A stretch of 64,000 nucleotides of DNA from the NCBI GenBank assembly GCA_024704175.1, contig CP085629.1:186001-250000 (forward strand), read 5' to 3'. Under the pieces are notes generated by a model. It did not search any database, had not been told where the DNA came from, and saw only the letters and a program-made list of their open reading frames with translations. The DNA is from Paenibacillus sp. P25 (GTDB taxonomy: Bacteria > Bacillota > Bacilli > Paenibacillales > NBRC-103111). Made by a program: the position numbers and the translations under genes. Positions 18,830 to 28,655 of this stretch are shown here, piece by piece (the first letter of the stretch is position 1; each line of letters starts with the position of its first letter).

Positions 18830-18936
18830 CATGATATAGGGCAAATTATTATCCGTTCAGGTGCCATATGATATGATCAGGGTGTATTTATAGGTATATG
18901 CATCCTGGATTATATCTCCTTACCAAAGGTGGTTAC

Positions 18937-20675
18937 ATGGTGAAGTTCGCTAAAATTAGAACTCAGATGGTATCCTACTACATTTTATTGCTGCTCATCT
19001 CCATGCTAGTCAGTGGTATGATGTATCAAAGAATTAACCGGAACTTAGCCGAAAGCAAAATCGGGGATTTATCCGTTCAAACCTTATATGCCATCCAATA
19101 CAGTCTGCAATCGCTATTTAATAATACGAACAAGTACTCTCAAAAGATCATTGCAAGCGATACCGTTCAAGGTCTGTTAAAAGCCAACTTGGCAGAAGTG
19201 GGAATTGCCGAATCGAATCAAAAATTTCAAAAAGCGATGCATGAGATATTGCTGGCGGAGCCAACCATTTCATCCGTATATTTGTTTAGGAATGACGATA
19301 TTTACTACTCTTTCGATGATTTGAATTTAGGCGTAAATATCGCGGGCATCCGGAATGCTCCTTGGTATCAAGAAGTCTTGGATAAAAACGGAGGCCTCAT
19401 CTGGAGAGTCAATGCGGGTGGCGTTCTTCGTCAATATCCACATGTAGAACCTTACCTTTCATTGATCCGTACCGTAAATGATCTTGTAACGGCAAAGCAA
19501 ATAGGTATTTTGATCGTAAACATCCCGCTAAGAGAGATTAAAAAAAGCTATGAACATACGGTAAGCGAGAACAAGCTGGATCTCATGGTCGGCAGAGGAA
19601 GGGAATCGATGATTCCGTTTGCCAATTCTGAGCTGCGCGGGTTTGCCGACTCCCAAGAATTTCGACTCCATACTTCGAGCACCTTTATGAAAACGTTGTC
19701 CGGGAAAGGATATTTGTTTGCCTCAACCGAATCGGATGGATGGAATTATTCCATCGCACTCCCAATCAATGAATGGTCGAATCCATATGGGCCCATTAAC
19801 CGGGTGTTGGTTCCTATCGCCCTGTTTAATTTTCTGTTTATCTTTCTGGGCTCGGTTTGGATTTCCCGATCGATTACCCGGCATTGCATAGCTTATTGAA
19901 ATCTATGAGACGAGCAGAATCCGGCGAGTTTCAACAAGTCCAGCTGTCAGGAAGCTCCGAGGAAATCCGGCAGTTGCAGGATCGATATAATCGTATGATA
20001 TCCACGATCGAAGAATCCATTCAACGGGAAAAAGAAGATCAAAGAATAAAAAGAAAGCTTGAACTCGATATACTTCAGCAGCAAATTAAACCGCATTTTC
20101 TATATAATTCACTTGAGTCCGCAGGGTATCTAGCTTTAGCGGGAGAGCGGAATGAGTCCTATCGACTTATAACGGCCCTAGCTTATTACTATCGGCATAG
20201 TTTGAGTAAAGGCAACGAAGTCATCACGCTTGCTAAGGAATTTGAGATTGCAAAGCATTATTTAACGATTCAAAATATGCGCTATCCTGATTTGTTCACC
20301 GCAACTTATGAATTGGAAGAATCGTTAAATGATTTTCAGATACCGAAGTTGACCTTGCAGCCGCTTGTGGAGAATGCTTTGTACCATGGCATTAGGCCTA
20401 TGGGGCAAGACGGCATGATTAGAATTTGCGCTGCAATGGTTGGTAGGCAGATATTGCTAACTGTAGAGGACAATGGCGTAGGGATAGAAAAAGAGAAATT
20501 AACGTCAATTACAGATGAGAGTTTAGAACAGAACTCTACAAGTTTCGGCCTAAGAGGAACCATTACCCGATTAAAGCTTTATTATGCAGAGAATTTAACC
20601 TATACGATCCACAGCTCGCCGGGAAAGGGAACCGTAATCGAGATAGTGCTGCCCCTGCAGCTAGAATCCAAATGA
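18937..20675 (+). CDS. YesM-type sensor histidine kinase, one frameshift
   Basis: About 579 residues, membrane-bound. The first transmembrane segment is at residues 10-30 (YYILLLLISMLVSGMMY), then an extracytoplasmic Cache-like sensor (about 35-280), a second transmembrane helix (FNFLFIFLGSVWISRSIT), HAMP-like linker, a His-kinase box with phospho-acceptor His in QQQIKPHFLYNSLES, and an HATPase domain (VENALYHGI, VEDNGVGI, FGLRGTITR). The frame breaks near 19881 where one base is missing between TRP and LHSLLK. ATG 18937 follows AAAGGTGG. It should sense the sugar outside and phosphorylate the response regulator downstream. Confidence 0.88.
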
Positions 20676-20696
20676 TGAGGTCAAAGGAGAGTCCGA

Positions 20697-22308
20697 GTGG
20701 AAGCACGAAAAGTCAAGGCGATTGTTGTCGACGATGAATTTAATGCCAGAAGGCTCCTGCCTGTTCTCATTGACTGGCCGTCCATTGGCTACGAATTTGT
20801 AGGCGAGGCTTCCAATGGGAACGAAGCCTTGGATCTAATCGATGCGTTGAGACCCGATGTCGTTTTCACGGATATTAATATGCCCTATATGGACGGGCTT
20901 GAACTGTCGAAGCTTGTGAAAGAAAGGGATCCGCTTACGAAAATCGTCATTATGACAGCTTACCCGGAATTTGAATATGCGCAAACGAGCATTCATTTGG
21001 GTGTTAATGACTTTCTTCTCAAACCTCTTCAGCCTGAAATAGTAGCCACGGTTGCCAACGATCTGAAAGCTCGTATCGAACAAGAAACGGCTCATTGGAA
21101 TGAATATCGCTTAATGCAGCAGCGGCTCCAGGAACATCACGAGTCTTTAAAGGAAAAGTTTCTGAACGATCTGCTTGCAGGCGCCTCCTCGGTAGAAGCG
21201 TTAAGCCAAAGGTATAGGTATTTTTTTGGCCAGTTGTCCTTTGAATTCTGCACATTAGCCGTATTAGAGCCGCAATCGGAAATGAATAAAAACGAGGAAG
21301 ATCGATTGCTATTAGCATTAGGCAAAGCAAGCGGCTTCTGGAGACTCTTCTGCAGAATCGGCAGGATCTTGTTATTTTTCAAGACAATAATGGACGCATC
21401 GTCTTATTGAGCTGGAGCAGGAATACGGATTTGGCATTCATAGGGGAGCAGTGCATAAGAACGATTAAGGATAAGCTTGAGGTTAAAGCATCAGTAGGGG
21501 TTGGAGGGGAATATACGGATTTGAGCCGTGTGAAAGATAGCTACCGGGAGGCATTAGAGGCTCTACGATACGCCAAGCTGACAGGCGGTGATCAAGTTAT
21601 TTCCTTCGAAGAAGATATACGTTTCATGAGTGGAACTTGGGATCTGCAGTTATCCGAAATTGAGGAAATCATATTTTACATTAAAACGGGTGTGGAAGAT
21701 CAGGCGGTCCAAGCCATCGACCGTATTTTTCTTAAGCTCTCGTCAACGCGAGGGGGTCCATAGAGCAGGCTCAAGCCATTTCCATACATTTTATTTCCTT
21801 GATGAGCAACGCCTTGTCGGAACTAGGACTACCGCAGCTGGATGCGGCATGGATAAACGGATCGGTCTTCACCCGTATCTTAAGTTCCAGCATGATTACT
21901 GAGCTCAATACGATGTTGGTGAACGTAGCAAAAGAAGCAACAGAACTTGTTCAAAGAAACCGGATGAAAAAGAAGAAAAAAATTATCGATGAAGTAAAGA
22001 AACATATCGCACAGGAGATTCAAGACCCTGATCTCAGCCTTGCTTCTATTTCTAGTAAATACAATCTAAATAGCAGTTATTTAAGTAGGCTATTTAAGCA
22101 AGAAACAGGGCAAGGTTTTTCCGAATATCTTCTTAAGCTGCGAATGGAAGAGGCAATCAAGCTGATGAATGATACGGATTGGAAGGCTTACCAAATTGCC
22201 GAAAAGGTAGGTATCAAGGACCCTTATTATTTCAGTCATTGCTTTAAGAAGGTCATAGGGGTATCGATACAAGAATATAGGAAAGGCATAATGGATTCAT
22301 TTGAATGA
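20697..22308 (+). pseudogene. YesN-type AraC response regulator, two frame breaks
   Basis: About 535 residues when repaired. The receiver domain (1-120) shows VVDDE, phospho-acceptor Asp in FTDINMPYMDG and Lys in FLLKPL. A middle region ends with the AraC-type DNA-binding pair of helix-turn-helices at the C-terminus (DLSLASISSKYNLNSSYLSR; GIKDPYYFSHCFKKVIG). The frame changes after about 21330 and again near 21755. GTG start with AAAGGAGA 6 bases upstream. Partner of the kinase just before it, and likely activator of the importer and GH120. Both breaks leave conserved sequence on each side. Confidence 0.85.
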
Positions 22309-22415
22309 GTTGCTTTTGGAAATCGAATTGCTGCGACATGAGCTTGAATATTTGAAACAAGCACAGCAAAGGTTTAAAAAAGTTTTAAAGTCGAATTCTA
22401 GGAGGCTATTAAACA

Positions 22416-24328
22416 ATGGAATATCATGTAGCAAAAAATGGCAACGACCACGGACAGGGGACTAGGCATGACCCGTTCTTAACCATAAATAAAGCCGCTT
22501 CTGTTGCTGTAGCCGGTGACACGGTCATTGTCCATGAAGGTGTATATCGTGAATGGGTAAAGCCGAGACATAAAGGATTAAGCAAAAAAGAAGGATTACT
22601 TATCAGGCCGCAGAAGGAGAGAAGGTTGTCATTAAAGGGTCGGAGCACATTCAAGATTGGCGGCGGGTTCAAGGCGATATTTGGAAAGCGGTGATACCGA
22701 ACACGTTATTCGGCGGCTTTAATCCCTATGCGGAACAAGTATTTGGCGATTGGTTCGTTACGATTGAGGAGACGAAGCACTTAGGGGATGTATATCTAAA
22801 TGGTATGTCCTTTTATGAGGTGAGTCGATTTGATCAATTGAACCCCGTTCAGAGAACGGAAGCAAGGGACTTTTGGACGAATGAAATGGTTCTTCTCCCC
22901 AATCCAAAACAGACAACCTACGTTTGGTTTGCAGAAGTGGACGACGATCATACAACGATATATGCTAATTTTCAAGGAGCTGACCCGACAAAAGAATTTG
23001 TTGAAATTAATGTGCGCAGATCTTGTTTCTATCCAGAAGAGACCGGAATGGATTATATTACCGTAAGAGGTTTTGAAATGGCACATGCAGCGACCCCCTG
23101 GGCGCCCCCGACTGCAGATCAGCCAGGGCTGGTTGGTACGAATTGGAGTAAAGGCTGGATCATTGAAAATAACATCATACATGATGCCAAATGCAGTGCC
23201 GTCAGTATCGGTAAAGAAGCATCCACGGGGAACAACTATCGTTCCATTCGCAAAGATAAACCGGGATACCAATACCAGTTGGAGTCTGTTTTTACCGCTG
23301 AGCGCCAAGGCTGGAGCAAGGAAAGGATCGGCTCGCATATGATCCGGTATAATACAATCTATGATTGCGGTCAAAATGCTATTGTCGGCCATTTGGGCTG
23401 TATATTTAGCGAAATTCATCATAACCATATCTACAACATTGCAATCAAACGGGAATTCTGGGGTCATGAAATTGCAGGGATCAAGCTGCATGCCCCGATC
23501 GATGTTCACATTCATCATAACCGGATTCATGACTGTACGTTAGGCGTTTGGTTAGATTGGCAGATACAAGGAACAAGGATCAGCAAGAACCTATTCTACC
23601 GGAATCACCGCGATTTATTTTTAGAAGTAAGTCACGGCCCATGTATCGTCGACCATAATATTTTGTCTTCGGAATATGCCCTGGAGAATGTATCGCAAGG
23701 CGGGGCATATATCAACAATCTTATCGGTGGTAAGATGATTCATCGGAAGGTGTTAAATCGTTCCACCCAATATCATCTTCCGCATAGCACGAAAATCGCG
23801 GGTTTCTCGCTTATCTACGGCGGGGATGATCGTTTCTATAATAATATTTTTATTGGGCGAGATGGACTTAGAGGCGTGGGGACATCCCATTTTAAAAACT
23901 ATACCACCTCTTTAGAGGAGTACATTGAGAATGTTCATAAATTGCATGGCGATCTGGAAGAATTTGAACTTGTGGAACAGCCGGTCTACATAAACAACAA
24001 TGCCTACTTCAATGGAGCAGAGCCTTTCGAGAGAGAGAATGAAAAGCTGGTTGAGCAAAGCTTTAATCCAAACTTTAGCATTATCGATCAAGGGGATGAA
24101 GGGTTTCTTTCCATCGAATTGCCTGAAAGCTTTGAAACGCTATTAGGTGAGGTGCATTCAACAGCGACATTGCCGCGGGTACGCATCGTTGATGCCGAGT
24201 TTGAAAACCCGGATGGAAGCGATTTGATTCTGGATACTGATTATCTAGATGAATTAAGGGTCGAGAGAAGTGCAATAGGGCCAATGACGAATTTGAAAAA
24301 GGGTAAAAACTATATCAAAGTTTGGTAA
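22416..24328 (+). CDS. GH120 beta-xylosidase, one frameshift
   Basis: About 637 residues, right-handed parallel beta-helix with no signal peptide, so cytoplasmic. The overall sequence matches the GH120 family (XylC type), for example MEYHVAKNGND, HAATPWAPPTADQPGL and NSTQYHLPHS-like blocks. The motifs GVWLDWQ and LFLEVSHGP place an Asp and a Glu 23 residues apart, the spacing of the GH120 nucleophile and acid/base. The frame breaks near 22593, where one base is missing from GGATTACTTATCAG; beyond it the sequence is intact. It would cleave imported xylo-oligosaccharides and ends the importer/two-component module. Confidence 0.88.
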
Positions 24329-24351
24329 CTAACAACGGTAAAGGATATGTG

Positions 24352-24680
24352 ACGACTCCCCATGCCTGAAGGCAGGGGCTTCTCAGATCATCGAGACTCG
24401 TAACCTCGTCTCTCCTTGAAGGCTCCGTCCGAGCCTGCTGCAAATTAGCGGTCACGTAGCGGCTTGCTTGTTTCACGCAGGTCTTACCTGCTAATACAGG
24501 AATCGTTTTACGACGGGACTGCAACTTCCTCTCGCCAACCCCATACGATTCGGTTTTCAAAGAACAAATGTTCTACATATGTGAGTATACCAGATTTTCG
24601 GATTTGCGAAAAGGCCTAGCCTTTCCTCATCCGAAGTGCCTTTCATCCCCATACCTAAACGCTGGGGTTTTTTCGGCACT
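24352..24680 (-). mobile_element. Orphan IS200/IS605-family ends with omega-RNA-like segment, no tnpA or tnpB
   Basis: On the minus strand the segment runs from a CCCCAGCG..TGGGG-type end hairpin (24635-24680) through an extended -10-like TGGTATACT (around 24594), then a structured stretch, to a terminal hairpin of GCCT/AGGC inside CCCC/GGGG (24358-24378). The last part, GAAGCCCCTGCCTTCAGG, resembles the right end of TnpB-bearing IS605 elements, which is the 3' end of their omega RNA. No transposase frame is present. It looks like a non-autonomous derivative of about 330 bp. Family assignment is from motif memory, not a search. Confidence 0.55.
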
Positions 24681-24759
24681 CAATATAAAGTTGATTGATT
24701 TCAGAATGTACTGGTAACAGCTGATCCCCAGGATTTAACCTTAGCTCCCTAATTTCCAA

Positions 24760-25465
24760 GGTGGCTTAGCTACGCAGCAGGAAGCAGTCGGACCGAATCC
24801 GGTTAAGTTCAAAGTATCGGTTAACCGGCCAACGTACAAGACGATTATCACAGGCCGAAATGTCACATCTACAGCAACTACAATCAGCGTCGCATCCGTT
24901 TCCGATCCGTATCCCCAAACGCAATTTTAAGTTATCGTCAACTCCGAAACAATGCTCGTAATAGCCGTGACTGTTACGACTCTGACTGATACGCGTGGAT
25001 TGGACGGGAAGACAGCGGCCATACAGAGTAGTGGATCGCAAATCGAAGAAATGAATTTCGTACCGTACATTTTCGACGGAGGACAGACGTCTAAAACGGT
25101 TAACTCAGGTTCGACAGGAAACACAGATGTATTACCGACTTCCTTCAAGCGCGGCGACAATATGCGTCTGAGGGTTTATACGGAAGCTAAGGCTTTGCCT
25201 GATCCAACGCTAGGAGCATACACGTGGACGAATGCTAAGGGAGAAACCAAGGTTTGTACTGCGGCCACGCCGAGCATTGCCATTACACTTGGCCAAAATT
25301 TCGACATCACACTGCCGTCCCTATCGGCAACTGCTTCTGGTACAAATATTTACATTTCCAGTACAGAGGGATCAGAGAGACGAAACAAGCGAACATCACA
25401 GGTACCACCTATTCACAAACGGGACCACCAAGATTTATGAAACAAGAAAGGGTGGATCCGCATGA
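24760..25465 (+). pseudogene. Phage-like structural protein fragment, frame-broken
   Basis: Coding-like stretches in several frames join into one protein: PVKFKVSVNRPTYKTIITGR, then a stop, then DGKTAAIQSSGSQIEEMNF, LPTSFKRGDNMRLRVYTEA and ATASGTNIYISSTEGSE, then NITGTTYSQTG and TTKIYETRKGGSA to a stop overlapping the next ATG. The style, with low-complexity Thr/Ser and SGTNIYIS-type turns, resembles tail or baseplate-associated proteins. The 5' end is missing. The ATGA overlap with 25462 shows that it once belonged to an operon. Confidence 0.4.
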
Positions 25466-25614
25466 AACTTTACGAGATCAAGGTTGATGGTAAATTCTTT
25501 GCCGATGAACCAACGTTCGAAGAGGACAGCAAGGACTATATCCTTGAGCGGCTGCAGCGGTGTCCGTGGCTTAAAGTGGCTGTGAGAGAGGTTGAGGAGG
25601 GGAAGAAGGGGTGA
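25462..25614 (+). CDS. Small conserved-style protein, 50 residues, unrecognised
   Basis: Starts MKLYEIKVDGKFFADEPTF and ends VREVEEGKKG. ATG overlaps the upstream stop (ATGA) and the stop overlaps the next GTG (GTGA), so translation is coupled in both directions. A GGTGG ribosome site precedes it. Its opening resembles that of the frame at 25755 (MTLYKIRVGN), suggesting a small paralogous pair. Tight packing of tiny frames is typical of phage-derived modules. No function assigned. Confidence 0.55.
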   Translation: MKLYEIKVDGKFFADEPTFEEDSKDYILERLQRCPWLKVAVREVEEGKKG

Positions 25615-25724
25615 GGGAAGAGATCGAGAAAGTTATCGCGGAACTGCGCAGAAATTGGACGAATTCAAGCGTCGAGTACCTATGTGGCTACATTGATGGC
25701 AGGCGCACTATTTCAGAATTTTGA
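25611..25724 (+). CDS. Small protein, 37 residues, unrecognised
   Basis: GTG-started frame MREEIEKVIAELRRNWTNSS, ending DGRRTISEF. It overlaps the preceding gene by 4 bases and has a GAGGAGG site inside that gene. The N-terminal half should be a helix. Likely part of the same phage-like operon, but its shortness leaves doubt. Confidence 0.45.
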   Translation: MREEIEKVIAELRRNWTNSSVEYLCGYIDGRRTISEF

Positions 25725-25754
25725 TATACAAGCTCAAGGAGGAGGGGCTCGATA

Positions 25755-26204
25755 GTGACACTGTACAAGATCCGAGTCGGTAACTTTATGTTAAGCGGTG
25801 AGTACGAGAAGTCAGTCGCATTCAAAAAGTACTCGAAGGTGCAAACATCAAGCTTTCCACAGTTGCCACCAATAAGCTCAACTTGGAACAAACAAGAATG
25901 TTGCAGATACGGATGGCGATGGTCTCACAGATGGGCAAGAGGTGAATTTGTTAGGTACAGACCCATTGAAAGTAGATACAAATGGTAATGGTATCAATGA
26001 TGGAGAAGAAGATGCCGACAACGATACGATTAGTAACGCTCGGGAAATTGCATTGGGAACTTCACCGGTATCTAAAGATACTGACTTGGATGAATGGGAT
26101 GATGGTGTAGAAATAACAAAAGGGACGGATCCTAAAAATCCAGATACAGATAATGATGGGATAGAGGACTCGAAGGAAGAAGCACTCCCAAAAGGCCGGG
26201 ACCT
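25755..26204 (+). pseudogene. Calcium-binding thrombospondin type 3-like repeat protein fragment, frame-broken
   Basis: GTG 25755 follows AGGAGGAGGGG and begins MTLYKIRVGNFMLSGEY. After a frame change near 25850-25900, the reading [41 protein letters not shown] and [15 protein letters not shown] shows four Asp-rich DxDxDGxxD repeats of the thrombospondin type 3 kind, usually extracellular and calcium-binding. The frame is cut by a group II intron-like segment at 26205. The join of the small N-terminal piece to the repeats may be a rearrangement or a sequencing indel. Confidence 0.5.
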
Positions 26205-26569
26205 GTGCGAAGCCCGAACCGGGGAAGAGAAGTGCGGAAAAAAATCGCCATGTGCCAGGCAGAAGTCGGGGAGCCAGGAAGTGCGTAGAACTGAGGTCGA
26301 ACATACGAGTAGACCGTCTGGGGCGAACGACCAACCAGTCCGGCCTATTGCCGAAAGAATTAGGATGACAGCATGGCGCAGCTCCAGCCGCGTACACGCG
26401 CACATGGTAATGCCGAAGGAATGGTTTAGCGAACTCGGTCTGTGTTCACTTGCTGATCTTTACAATAGACGACGTCTCCAAAGGGGATAGCGCCGGAGGA
26501 GCCGGATGCGACGACCCGCATGTCCGGATCTGGGAGAGGCCCATGCAATTGCGCATGGGCCTACTCGAT
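26205..26569 (+). mobile_element. ORF-less group II intron remnant
   Basis: The 5' side opens with GTGCG at 26205, the usual group II start. The 3' side has a domain V-like hairpin at 26499-26530 with the AGC triad inside GAGCCGGATGCG pairing to CGCATGTCCGG. It is followed by a domain VI-like 9-bp stem (26538-26546 with 26553-26561) and the end CTACTCGAT. At about 365 bp there is no room for an intron-encoded reverse transcriptase. The third base pair of domain V is a mismatch and its loop is not GNRA, so it may be decayed. Class is uncertain. Confidence 0.55.
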
Positions 26570-26690
26570 TCACCACGAATAAATTCAATTATTTCTCCAA
26601 TCCTGTATTCAAGCTCCTCGCAAATTTTCGCGATTGCATTTAGAGCAAAGAACTCACCCTTTGACACACCTTGAATTTCGAAGATACGGT
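26570..26690 (-). pseudogene. C-terminal fragment of a YozG-like XRE regulator
   Basis: On the minus strand the frame reads GVSKGEFFALNAIAKICEEL then EYRIGEIIEFIRGE, matching the end of short Cro/C1-type HTH proteins (VIAKICEEL followed by IIEFI). It is cut at both ends: the upstream half of the HTH is missing and the intron-like element abuts its 3' end. It is a relic, not a working gene. Confidence 0.5.
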
Positions 26691-26756
26691 CATTCCTGCA
26701 AGCTTCCCCTCTCTCTCGCCGCGGCGTTCATGGTCCGTTCGCACTTACATTTTGGA

Positions 26757-26885
26757 CTAGACAAATATTTTTGATAGTCTTAGGAAGGATTACCTTAGAT
26801 TCGCTGGATTTATGCGGAATTAATACTGATTAAAACAAATATTCCTCTTTCGAGAAGTAGAAATTCCGCATATGTCTAGACAAAT
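26757..26885. promoter_or_regulatory. Repeated CTAGACAAAT sites upstream of GntR gene
   Basis: CTAGACAAAT occurs at 26757-26766 and again at 26876-26885. The second copy is part of a perfect palindrome TGTCTAGACA (26873-26882), the kind bound by GntR/HutC-type regulators. They lie 256 and 130 bp before the GntR start. Autoregulation is the simple inference. Apart from these, 26691-27012 shows no gene; the stretch is AT-rich and promoter-like. Confidence 0.5.
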
Positions 26886-27012
26886 TTTCAAACTCTTAAT
26901 GTCACGTTAATAGTATTTGATACTTATGTAACACTATGATGACTGTTTTTACTTAGAATAAGGGTGTTGAACTGAATATGACATGCGGTCGAGGTGATCC
27001 AATAAGCCTTCT

Positions 27013-27732
27013 ATGAACAAATACATTGAAATAGCCAAGATTCTCTTCGATGAAATGGATGCTCATATGATTGCCGGAGGCGAGAAGCTTCCTACTGAGA
27101 AAGCTATGGCAGAACGTTTTCGCACAAGTCGTGAGACGATTCGCAAGGCATTGAAGAATTTAGTTCAAATGGGTCGTATTTACAGCATCCAAGGATCGGG
27201 CTATTACGTCCGGCCAAAAGGCTTGCATATGGAAAGCACCCTGAACCGGTATTCCAGCATTACCGATCTGATCAGCAGATCAAACCTGGCTGAGGGCGAC
27301 TTGGAGATACAAATTTTCAAGCGCCGACCGGTCCAGGAGGAACAGGTTCTGCTGCAAACGGACAAGCAGGATTGGGTGTTTATCGTCGATAGGATCCGCG
27401 CTGCGGATGGAGAGCCGATTGTGTATTCGCAAAACATTTTACTTCAAAGCATTGTGGGGGACGATTTCCCGAACCGGTTCGAGTCCGGATCACTTTCCCG
27501 GTATCTCGAACAAAGTCACGGCATCACGATATCTGAAGCATTGATGGAAATCAAAACCGTGAGTGAAGAAGACTCTCTTCCTTTCCGGTTAAAACAATCC
27601 GGGGCGCCGCTTCTCAAATTCATTCAAATTCATTACGACGCCAAAGCGAAACCGATTTTCCTGTCTTACGATTATATGCGCAACGATTTGATCCGATTTT
27701 TTGTACGAAGAACGAGAATGAACGGTGGCTGA
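27013..27732 (+). CDS. GntR/HutC-family regulator with UTRA domain
   Basis: Intact 239-residue regulator. The winged helix (1-68) shows KLPTEKAMAERFRTSRETIRKALKNL and GRIYSIQGSGYYV. The UTRA effector domain (75-235) shows VFIVDRIRAADGEPIVYSQN and LKFIQIHYDAKAKPIFLSYDY. GAGGTGA lies about 15 bases before the ATG, an unusually long spacing, so the true start is not certain. It leads a cluster with sugar isomerase, importer, HAD, metallo-hydrolase fold and GDPD genes and probably represses it. UTRA domains bind sugars or phosphorylated compounds. Confidence 0.9.
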   Translation: MNKYIEIAKILFDEMDAHMIAGGEKLPTEKAMAERFRTSRETIRKALKNLVQMGRIYSIQGSGYYVRPKGLHMESTLNRYSSITDLISRSNLAEGDLEIQIFKRRPVQEEQVLLQTDKQDWVFIVDRIRAADGEPIVYSQNILLQSIVGDDFPNRFESGSLSRYLEQSHGITISEALMEIKTVSEEDSLPFRLKQSGAPLLKFIQIHYDAKAKPIFLSYDYMRNDLIRFFVRRTRMNGG

Positions 27733-27734
27733 CG

Positions 27735-28639
27735 ATGAACATTACAAAATACGGCTTGGCATGCCATGTCCTTCTATGGAATGGGAACTTCGCCTACTAG
27801 AGTCCAGGCTTGAATTTTTCAGCGGCGTTCGCGCCGAATGCGTCAAGTCGCCTTCTCACGGCTCCGACATCATTTTATACGGATAGTTTAATCGGCTCAG
27901 ACTTGACCCCATGCTTACAGTATTGAAAAAATTCGATATCAGTTAGCCGGTTCATCCCGCGAACGATCTTAATCTGTTCGATACGGAGAGCTCACGATCC
28001 AACGGGAGCTGTTCCTCCGCAATTTGGAATTCGCTTATTTGATCGGTGCCGAGGTACTCGTTTATCACAGCGGTATCCAGCTACCGTCTGACGAATGCCG
28101 CTCCATGGACAAGTTGATAGAGAGGGAAGAGCTTCACCGACTGGCAATAAGGGCCAAGGAGCTCTGGGTGCAAATCTCCGTCGAAAACCATAATCCGCAA
28201 CTGCGCGATAAGGCTTCGAACGGAAATCACAAATACGGACAGTTTTTGGGTCACTTACTGGAACTTGTAAGGATCGACCATCCGAACGTCGGGATATGTT
28301 TGGATTACGGATTTTCCTACTTGTCCGCAAATATTTCGGGTTCGATTACAGATCCGAGGGCCAAGTGATTATGCGCCTTGTCAACCATTTGCACATCCAT
28401 GACAATTTCAGCATCGTGCCTACGGGGAGCGCCAGTACTTGTATCCATTCGAATTCGGCGAGGGGGACCTGCATCTTCCGGTCGGATGGAGAGAAATCCC
28501 TTACGAGACGCTGTTTGCAATGAATATCCTGCCTGTCATGGGCATCATCGAATTAAAGCCCAGGTTTGAACGGGACAGCCAATCATGTCTTGAAGCAGTG
28601 AAGATGTTAGTCGAGCAATGCGATAAACAATCCTATTAA
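27735..28639 (+). pseudogene. Sugar phosphate isomerase/epimerase (xylose isomerase-like TIM barrel), heavily frame-broken
   Basis: Starts MNITKYGLACHV two bases after the GntR stop. Conserved pieces follow in different frames: NRELFLRNLEFAYLIGAEVL, VSVENHNPQ-like VQISVENHNP, PNVGICLDYGFSYLSA, then VNHLHIHDNFS and LHLPVGWREIPYETLFA, ending EQCDKQSY. These are the metal-site and barrel motifs of the AP endonuclease 2 / isomerase superfamily. At least three to four breaks occur, more than in its neighbours, so true decay is plausible here. Role inferred: conversion of an imported polyol or sugar phosphate. Confidence 0.65.
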
Positions 28640-28655
28640 TGAGGTGACGGCAAAG

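Noticed and set aside
24315..24560. 81-codon minus-strand protein gene
   Set aside because: It has no ribosome site and runs through the structured end of the IS605-like element; better explained as RNA-like sequence.
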